DNA of 44,909 nt from Kofleriaceae bacterium (GTDB taxonomy: Bacteria > Myxococcota_A > Polyangia > Haliangiales > Haliangiaceae): positions 1-44,909 of the forward strand of contig JAGPCO010000057.1 of assembly GCA_018058095.1 (NCBI GenBank), given 5' to 3'. Under the pieces are notes generated by a model. It did no database searches. It was not told the DNA's origin and worked only from the letters and a program-made list of their open reading frames with translations. Numbering within the stretch: position 1 is the stretch's first letter; every line of letters starts with the position of its first letter. Positions 40,501 to 44,909 of this stretch are shown here, piece by piece. The translations under genes and the position numbers were made by a program.

Positions 40501-41074
40501 CCGGGTTGTCGGTCAGCAAGCGATACTGCTCGATCGCGGCCACCAGCGCGCGCCGCGCCTGCTCGCGCGCCGCGGTGGCGGCCCGGCGGTGCTGGTCGCG
40601 CACCGCGGCTGCGGTCGCGGCGTCGGCCGCGAGGTCGGCCTGCGTCGCGGTCAGGCGCCAGTGCCGCTCGGTGCCGGCGTACAGGTCGGCCAGGCGCAGG
40701 TAGAGGTCGGCCTTCTCGTCGGTCTCGCTGTCGGGCGTGTCGGCGATGATCTCGCGCAAGTAGGCGGCCTGGGTGCCGCGCAGGTCGACGACCTTGGCCT
40801 CGATACGCAGGACCTGATCGCCGTCGAGGGTCGGCGCCGGCGCGGCCGCGGCGGCGGCGGGCGCCCGGGCTGGCCGCGCCCGATCCGACACCTTCACCTC
40901 GATCGCCGGCGCGCCAGTGCGGGTGTAGCGGCCACGCTGCGCGTGGGCCGGGCCGGTGGTGCCCAGCACCAGCACCAGCGTCAACGCGGGTGCCAGCCGG
41001 AGGGGACGCAGGGCCACGCGTGGGGCGCCGGGCGTGGGTCGGGACAGGACTCGGTCTTGGCGAACAGCGGGCAT
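37562..41074 (-). CDS. Large exported TPR protein, 1170 residues
   Basis: ATG 41074 is followed by a signal peptide (hydrophobic LAPALTLVLVLG, ending AHA-Q). The mature protein is TPR-like along most of its length, with units such as ALFYYGYALRGSGHHKEARAVYERLL and PYARYKLGWVYLNQG. Long Glu/Arg/Ala-rich helical stretches follow. Myxobacteria have large periplasmic TPR proteins associated with gliding motility and outer-membrane assembly (AglT-like), but assignment here is tentative. No neighbouring motility gene is visible. No TANNNT or Shine-Dalgarno is clear upstream. It ends 48 bases before the lipoprotein gene that follows on the same strand. Confidence 0.8.
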   Translation of the reverse strand: MPAVRQDRVLSRPTPGAPRVALRPLRLAPALTLVLVLGTTGPAHAQRGRYTRTGAPAIEVKVSDRARPARAPAAAAAAPAPTLDGDQVLRIEAKVVDLRGTQAAYLREIIADTPDSETDEKADLYLRLADLYAGTERHWRLTATQADLAADAATAAAVRDQHRRAATAAREQARRALVAAIEQYRLLTDNPVFRNTARMDQALFYYGYALRGSGHHKEARAVYERLLKHYPASRYVPEAHLSFADYHFEAGQLVDAEIRYQRVLQFPRASVAPYARYKLGWVYLNQGRELDALATFHEVVEHSRGVPAQAALHRAARADLVRAYAAVGDVGLALPYFRKVGGGEALMMLERLGDLYREQGKAPKAISVFRELITLRPRDHAVCTWQHHVAQATLTIGTAPQRVAEIVRLVELYEARRGDAAWPAAAARECRDDAAAMSGELAAAWHAEWSRTRDPALHAAALGLYPVYLRAFRDDPGHARAQYYFAELLWAGAEAEPDPRRQVERWAETGEVFAAVVDAGRAPRALLEESAWAGALAQIAANDVDPRRAPVEPDQAGPDAGPPPSPRPIPARAQAMLDAFARFQRTVRTGREVERVGLRFLEANLYRRYHHHDEALPRFIEIVTKHPAHETAPFAANLLLDGLARLGRDDELARWVERLHGDRVLLAAAPELGPRLDRLSIQVARKRAERLEATARRTGDLTAFVACGKAYTTIFNRDPEAEGSDQVLYNAAVCFEQGKSVGLAISMYRRLEDLEAAEPQVRARGMARLGVAYAQVAFYQQAARTLEQYFDKYGATAGAHELKAAEDALGDAVFFHKGLGQDDQAIKATMKYIGHPRVTPTQRARAFFGLHAIYEKNGDDDGLVRHLRRYLREFARAGDPGAVVVAHTKLGLALWRKSCPVASVDGSCVRVWRERAVARAGQHLGRALRTQAGQCGETSRVRLTVVPRTPGAQRAAMDAFTAAVAAGAALGDRVDPAARHHAAQARFHLAERAFEAYLAVVFPANLDFDPGHPAVAAASHARFARFMADKERLGAAARQAYEAVAATRDAATMIAAVARRGQIAQHAADVLYTAEVPRNLRPHAEAVEVYCDTLMERADPLAQATITAFGVCLEQARALGWSSDWSRLCERELGQLRPAEFPTATELRDRPGQVGAAVAVVGPEPVAPAP

Positions 41075-41297
41075 CGAGGCAACACGGCTTTCTCCGGCAG
41101 GGGGGGTGACGCACCCACACCCGCGGCGACGCCGGGCGAGCCACCGCCGCCGCCGCCGGCCCGGGGGCCGGCGCGGGGTCGCGCGTGGATCGAACGAAGA
41201 CAGCCGCCAGACGTGGGGGGCGAGGCGAATGCCGGCTGCTTGCAGGGACGAGACAGCCCGAGCCCGCTCCAGTTGCACGTCGACCGCCACGGCCGGG

Positions 41298-41303
41298 TAT
41301 GGT
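41298..41303 (+). promoter_or_regulatory. -10 hexamer TATGGT with upstream TTGCAC
   Basis: TATGGT ends six bases before ATG 41310 and TTGCAC (41273-41278) lies 19 bases upstream. The rest of the 235-base divergent gap holds a GC-rich hairpin (GCCGGCCC-GG-GGGCCGGC, 41155-41172) and no coding sequence. Confidence 0.5.
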
Positions 41304-41309
41304 CGGGCC

Positions 41310-41951
41310 ATGTGCCCTTCGCCCCTGGCCGGGTCCCGCCTGGTGGTCGCCCTCGTCGCCGCCGGGTGCGGCGCGGCACCGACGCCGGCCGCGCCCGCCA
41401 CCGCGCCCGGCCCGTGCCAGGTGGACCGCACCCGGCTGGCCCACGTGCGCCAGCTCCGTATCACCGAGGTCCGCGACGGTCACGACGGCGACTGGCAGGT
41501 GCTGGTGGCCCTGCGCGGCCATGGCGGTGGTGACTTCGAGGGCGTGGCCCAGGCGGTGTACCGACCGGACCCCCGCCAGCCCTATCGCGCCGCCCACGCC
41601 CCGGCGTCGCTGCCGCGCGCCGAGGTGGAGGCGCTGATCGACGCCTTCGTCGATGGCCTGACCACGCCGGCGAGCGAGGCCCGACCACGCATCGTCATGA
41701 CCGACAGCAGCCACTCGACCTACCTGGCCATCGATCTGGTCGACGAGCAGGCCAGCGACGGCGTGCAGTTCGCGGTCGACCGCGGCGAGGACACGCCGCT
41801 GCCGTGGCGGCTACGCGGCTGCGCGCAGGCGGTGTCGAGCGCGACCCAGGCCGACCTGACCCGGCGCTGGGAGGCGCTGCGCGCTCGCCTCGGTGTCCCG
41901 GCGCTGCGGGCGACCCTGACCGGCTACTCGCAGGTGATCGACGACCACTGA
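41310..41951 (+). CDS. Uncharacterised lipoprotein, 213 residues
   Basis: MCPSPLAGSRLVVALVAAGC is a lipoprotein signal. The mature part has HVRQLRITEVRDGHDGDWQVLVALRGHG and EASDGVQFAVDRGED-like strands, consistent with an alpha/beta fold, but I recognise no family. The last 28 bases overlap, on the opposite strand, the 3' end of the next gene (41924-41951), so the two mRNAs are complementary at their ends. Confidence 0.72.
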   Translation: MCPSPLAGSRLVVALVAAGCGAAPTPAAPATAPGPCQVDRTRLAHVRQLRITEVRDGHDGDWQVLVALRGHGGGDFEGVAQAVYRPDPRQPYRAAHAPASLPRAEVEALIDAFVDGLTTPASEARPRIVMTDSSHSTYLAIDLVDEQASDGVQFAVDRGEDTPLPWRLRGCAQAVSSATQADLTRRWEALRARLGVPALRATLTGYSQVIDDH

Positions 41952-43327
41952 GTCCAGGTGCCGGTGGCGTCGCTGGCCTCGGCGCTGGCGAGGCACGACC
42001 CGGCCGCGACCGTCACGCCATACTCGGCCGGGTTGGTGGCGATGACCAGCTGGCCGCTCACCACCTGCACCTGCTCGCTGCCGTTCGACGTGGTCGACGC
42101 CGCCAGCGCCGGTGCGCCGCCGCCGTCGGCCTGCAGGCTGACCTGGGTCACGTCGAAGCGCGGCGCCGGCTCGCCCAGGGCGGCGTGATCGGTGCTGATG
42201 CGCAGGTCGAGCCCAGGCTCGACGGTGACGGTCTCGACGCCGCTGACCGGATCGATCACGTAGGTGGCGTCGAACCGGCGACCGAGGTCGCGGTTGAGGT
42301 CGACGGTGATGAGCGGCTGGCCAGCGCGCGACAGCACGGTCGAGCGGTCGCCCAGGCCGACGCGGGTGAACGTGACGGGTTGCCCGGCCGCCAGGTCGAC
42401 GGTGGTGGTGACCCCGGGCAGGTCGAGGTCGAGGCCCGCGTCGGCAGCATCGCCCGGGATGTGGGCGGTGGTGCTGCCGAGCGCGACGGCGACCTGGCCG
42501 CGGCCGGCGGCGCCGTCGAGATCGATCGAGAACACGTCGGCCACGGCCGAGCCGAACCGGACCGCGCTGTCGGCGGTCAGCGCCACGCCCGGCTCGGCGA
42601 AGGCCACCGCGATCGAGCGATCGATGCCGAACCGCGCGCCGACGTGGGCGTCGCCCAGCACCTCGAGGCCGAGGTGCAGCGCGCCGGCCAGCGACAGGTT
42701 GGGCGCGGCCTCACCCAGGATGGGCGCCAGCTCGGCGATGGCCTGGCTGGTCTCGTCGAGGTCGACGCCGAGGTCGAGCTCGGTGTGGCGGAGGTCGAGC
42801 GTGAGCGGCTGGTTGTGCGACGGGCCGAGCTGCAGCCCGAAGTGGAGCACGTCGTCGTCGCCGCTGACGACGATCCGCAGCTGCAGGCTCGCCAGCGTGT
42901 CGGCGCAGCCGGCGTCGATGGCTCCGGTGCCGTCGTCGCACACCAGGCTGGCCGGGATGGTGTAGATGCCATCACCCTGGTGGTTGGCGTCGGTGAAGAC
43001 CTCGGTCTCGAGCACGGTGGCCAGCGACTCGAGGCCCTCACCAGCCTCGGCATCGGCGCGGTCGAGGCGCCGGGTCAGCGCGTGCTGGGCCTTGGCCGCC
43101 AGCCCGGCGCTGGCGCCACCGCCGAGCTGGCCCTCGACCAGGGACATGGCGCGCTCGAGCGGCAGGGCGGCCGCGTCGGTGCCGCTGATCGCCGCGTCGG
43201 TGGTGCGCAGGATGAAGGCCAGGTCGTCACGCAGCCCGCGGCGCACGGCGGTCGGCTCGGGGGGGCTGCCGCAGGCGGCCAGGCTGGCCAGGCCGAGACC
43301 GAGCGCGGCGTACAGGCCAGGCCGCAT
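41924..43327 (-). CDS. Uncharacterised lipoprotein, beta-rich
   Basis: With ATG 43327 the signal peptide is MRPGLYAALGLGLASLAAC; an upstream ATG at 43402, preceded by AACTCT, would add 25 residues. The protein (467 residues) is beta-rich and low in Cys except near the C-terminus, with long strands such as LQLRIVVSGDDDVLHFGLQLG and VETVTVEPGLDLRIST. The repeated L-x-L-x-L pattern suggests a beta-sandwich or beta-helix surface protein. Function unknown. About 400 bases upstream (43328-43729) hold no coding sequence I can support, only short direct repeats GGTTCACGC. Confidence 0.68.
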   Translation of the reverse strand: MRPGLYAALGLGLASLAACGSPPEPTAVRRGLRDDLAFILRTTDAAISGTDAAALPLERAMSLVEGQLGGGASAGLAAKAQHALTRRLDRADAEAGEGLESLATVLETEVFTDANHQGDGIYTIPASLVCDDGTGAIDAGCADTLASLQLRIVVSGDDDVLHFGLQLGPSHNQPLTLDLRHTELDLGVDLDETSQAIAELAPILGEAAPNLSLAGALHLGLEVLGDAHVGARFGIDRSIAVAFAEPGVALTADSAVRFGSAVADVFSIDLDGAAGRGQVAVALGSTTAHIPGDAADAGLDLDLPGVTTTVDLAAGQPVTFTRVGLGDRSTVLSRAGQPLITVDLNRDLGRRFDATYVIDPVSGVETVTVEPGLDLRISTDHAALGEPAPRFDVTQVSLQADGGGAPALAASTTSNGSEQVQVVSGQLVIATNPAEYGVTVAAGSCLASAEASDATGTWTQWSSITCE

Positions 43328-43729
43328 CGGCCGAGCGGAGGAGGCGGGCCGGCGGATGGGCTCGTGGCGGACAGCGAGTCGAGGCGCGTGTGGGTTGGAC
43401 ATGGGGTGGCAGAGTTCAAGACCCGTACCGAGCCGCCGCGGGCCGCGCCAGGCCGGGTCCCACCACCCAGGTGTCAGGTCCTCGGCGCCGGTCCCGCGTG
43501 GGCCGGTCCCGTCGAGGACCCGCACGCTGGGTGATGGATCCGTCACCCCGACACCTGCCAGCGGTGGAAGGCGCTTGCCGCACCTGGCCGTGACCAGCCG
43601 TCCGTCACCGGTGTCAGCCCTCCACCACGGGGCCACGAGGTCGGGATCGTGAAGCCCGGTTCACGCGTGGCGTCTGGTTCACGCCGGCCCGGGGCGCCGC
43701 CGGCCGATCGGCCGGTCGTCATCTGGCGG

Positions 43730-44221
43730 TCAGCCCTCGAGGGCGTGGTCGACGAAGGAGCGCAGCTCGTACATCTGATCCGAGCCGAGGCCCTGGCCGA
43801 CATATGCCGCGCCGTAGCTGAAGCCGCCGCCGAACAACATCGCCCCCAGCACCACGGCCGGCCACAGCAGGGCGCCCCCGACCGACCACTGGCTGAACAG
43901 GTAGACGGCGGCCGCGATCGAGGCCATCGCGAACATGGCCTGCACCATCAGGAACGTGTACCAGAGCTTGGGGTGTGGCCCGAGCGTGCCATCGAGGTGG
44001 GTCCCACCACCCTTGGCCTCGCCGAGCTGCAGGTCGAGGTGCGGCGTCCAGAAGTGACGGTGCTCCTCGGCGATGGTCAGCATCACGGTCCGTCGCATCA
44101 CGTCGCCCGTGACCTTGCCTGGCCCACGCTCGAGGTGGACGCGCAGGCACGCGGCGATCTCGTCGGGGCTCCGCGGGTCGTGCAGGGTGAACTTCGGGCG
44201 TGCGCGCGGCCGTTCCATCAC
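43730..44221 (-). CDS. Membrane protein, two segments
   Basis: A 163-residue protein. The GTG at 44221 is supported by TAGGCT ending six bases upstream; ATG 44218 is next. The first 80 residues are soluble with EEHRHFWTPHLDLQLGEAKG. Two membrane helices follow (LWYTFLMVQAMFAMASIAAAVYLF and VGGALLWPAVVLGAMLFGGGFSYGAA), and the C-terminus is short and acidic. Function unknown. Confidence 0.72.
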   Translation of the reverse strand: MMERPRARPKFTLHDPRSPDEIAACLRVHLERGPGKVTGDVMRRTVMLTIAEEHRHFWTPHLDLQLGEAKGGGTHLDGTLGPHPKLWYTFLMVQAMFAMASIAAAVYLFSQWSVGGALLWPAVVLGAMLFGGGFSYGAAYVGQGLGSDQMYELRSFVDHALEG

Positions 44222-44227
44222 CGGCCG

Positions 44228-44233
44228 AGCCTA
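44228..44233 (-). promoter_or_regulatory. -10 hexamer TAGGCT (leaderless)
   Basis: TAGGCT ends six bases before the GTG at 44221. Confidence 0.5.
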
Positions 44234-44325
44234 CCGCGAGCCGAGTGGCACCGCACCGCGCATCTGCCTACCTGGCCGTACTCACGGCCCTCATACCCCG
44301 GGATGTGACGCGCCGGCCGGGGCGT

Positions 44326-44331
44326 CATGCT
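44326..44331 (+). promoter_or_regulatory. -10-like hexamer CATGCT
   Basis: CATGCT ends six bases before ATG 44338. Confidence 0.35.
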
Positions 44332-44337
44332 GGGACC

Positions 44338-44634
44338 ATGCCCAAACCCAACCGCCTGTTGACCAGCCTGCTCGCCGTCGCCACCCTGCTTGCCGCCTCG
44401 CCGGCCGTCGCCAGCGTGTACGTCAAGTACTACAACAAGGACTCCAAGAAGCACGTGTTCGACGCCACCTGCAGCGGCTCGAAGTACAAGGTCGAGTTCA
44501 ACGCCAGCACCACCGGCGCGGCCACCATCCAGGGCAGCTCGCCGTGCGTGGTCAAGCACGACGGCGGCGAGATCACGCTCAAGGGCGACGAGAAGATCGA
44601 GATCAAGGACGGCGTGATCAAGATCGTGAGCTAG
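44338..44634 (+). CDS. Small secreted protein, 98 residues
   Basis: A signal peptide (MPKPNRLLTSLLAVATLLAASPAVA) precedes a mature domain of about 73 residues rich in Lys and Gly, with VYVKYYNKDSKKHVFDATC and KVEFNASTTGAATIQGSSPC. Two cysteines could form one disulfide. It is strongly beta and basic (KHDGGEITLKGDEKIEIKDG). No family is recognised. Probably periplasmic or extracellular. A nested hairpin follows its stop codon. Confidence 0.75.
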   Translation: MPKPNRLLTSLLAVATLLAASPAVASVYVKYYNKDSKKHVFDATCSGSKYKVEFNASTTGAATIQGSSPCVVKHDGGEITLKGDEKIEIKDGVIKIVS

Positions 44635-44635
44635 C

Positions 44636-44683
44636 AGCAGGGTGCTGAGAAACGCCGCGCAGCGGCGGTTCTCGCGCCCTGCT
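44636..44683 (+). terminator. Nested hairpin after the small secreted protein gene
   Basis: An inner stem GAGAAACGCCGC (44647-44658) with GCGGCGGTTCTC (44662-44673) has one mismatch and a three-base loop. An outer stem AGCAGGG (44636-44642) pairs with CCCTGCT (44677-44683). No T-tract follows; it may be a terminator or the edge of the mobile element. Confidence 0.5.
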
Positions 44684-44710
44684 CCCGTGCCCGTGCCCGT
44701 GCCCGTGCCC
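44684..44710. repeat. Short tandem repeat CCCGTG
   Basis: The hexamer CCCGTG is repeated four times and followed by CCC. It is non-coding and lies between the hairpin and the transposase. Confidence 0.7.
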
Positions 44711-44756
44711 GATCGCTCGGGCGGCGGCGGCCGCGACAGGCCGGCGCCTTGGCGGT

Positions 44757-44909
44757 CTATGTGGCAGCCGCGAGGCGCAGCAGGGCGACGCGCAGCAGGT
44801 TGTAGGCGGCGCCGACCAGATGCGCTGCGAACTGCGTGCGTCGCTGGCCGCGGTAGCGCGTGCGCCGGAATCCGGCGACGGTCTTGGCCCACCCGAAGAC
44901 CTGCTCGAT
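44757..44909 (-). mobile_element. IS5-family transposase, C-terminal fragment in window
   Basis: On the minus strand 50 codons end in TAG (44757-44759): IEQVFGWAKTVAGFRRTRYR, then GQRRTQFAAHLVGAAYNLLR and VALLRLAAAT. The IEQVFGWAKTVAG segment with a downstream AAYNLLR is the C-terminal DDE-Glu region of IS5/IS1182-like transposases. The rest of the element lies beyond the window. The terminal inverted repeat is not identified; it would be expected in the 120 bases between the hairpin and the stop codon. Confidence 0.75.

Noticed and set aside
38039-41533. An 1164-codon open frame on the plus strand
   Set aside because: It is the shadow of the TPR gene on the other strand. The translation is low-complexity, with no domain and no signal peptide.
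43543-43803. 86-codon minus-strand frame in the 400-base gap
   Set aside because: It overlaps the end of the membrane protein gene at 43730-44221 and has no conserved-looking sequence or start signals.
44684-44710. Tandem hexamer repeat as a CRISPR
   Set aside because: The unit is six bases with no spacers, so it is a simple microsatellite.

Overview
The window is chromosomal DNA from a very GC-rich bacterium (by eye well above 70% G+C, with almost every codon ending in G or C). The content points to a myxobacterium-like member of the Myxococcota, perhaps the Kofleriaceae/Haliangium side; this is inferred from gene types and composition, not proven. The pointers are the extreme number of predicted lipoproteins (about 20, many with low-complexity Asp/Ala linkers after the lipobox Cys), a DUF2378-like protein, a TIGR02147-type regulator paired with a CEGTETGNP lipoprotein, DUF4331 and DUF4397 proteins, TPR proteins and a PilZ protein. 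I saw no rRNA, tRNA or CRISPR array.

Layout. 1-9.7 kb: a lipoprotein with a zincin motif, a large protein with polymorphic-toxin-like architecture and a caspase-like His/Cys pair, an esterase-CBM20 lipoprotein, a Pro-rich lipoprotein, a small family protein, a glyoxalase-fold protein, an SGNH hydrolase, a helical-repeat/PilZ protein and an MtfA-type peptidase. 9.7-18.5 kb: mostly secreted lipoproteins, including a beta-propeller protein and a decorated multiheme cytochrome c, plus two GST/DsbA-fold enzymes. 18.5-25.2 kb: a cupin dioxygenase-like protein, a three-gene operon ending in a secreted RNase and its barstar inhibitor, an NBR1-Ig-like lipoprotein, a Cys-rich 11-residue-repeat protein, a membrane protein and a spermidine-synthase-like enzyme. 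25.2-33.2 kb: a lipoprotein, a methyltransferase, a DUF4397 lipoprotein, the TIGR02147 regulator operon with an unusual AT-rich upstream region, a TsaC-type protein and small proteins. 33.3-44.9 kb: a DUF4331/DUF4331/TPR operon, a zinc-ribbon membrane protein, a 1170-residue TPR protein, several more exported proteins, and the end of an IS5-type transposase.

Most genes are single or paired units on both strands, with short gaps. The most striking non-coding signal is that many starts (ATG and GTG) carry a -10-like hexamer, TANNNT, ending 5-8 nt before the start codon and no Shine-Dalgarno sequence. This looks like pervasive leaderless transcription. Genes with clear Shine-Dalgarno sequences (for example the Cys-rich repeat protein and the DUF4397 lipoprotein) lack the motif. 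I used the motif to choose several start codons.
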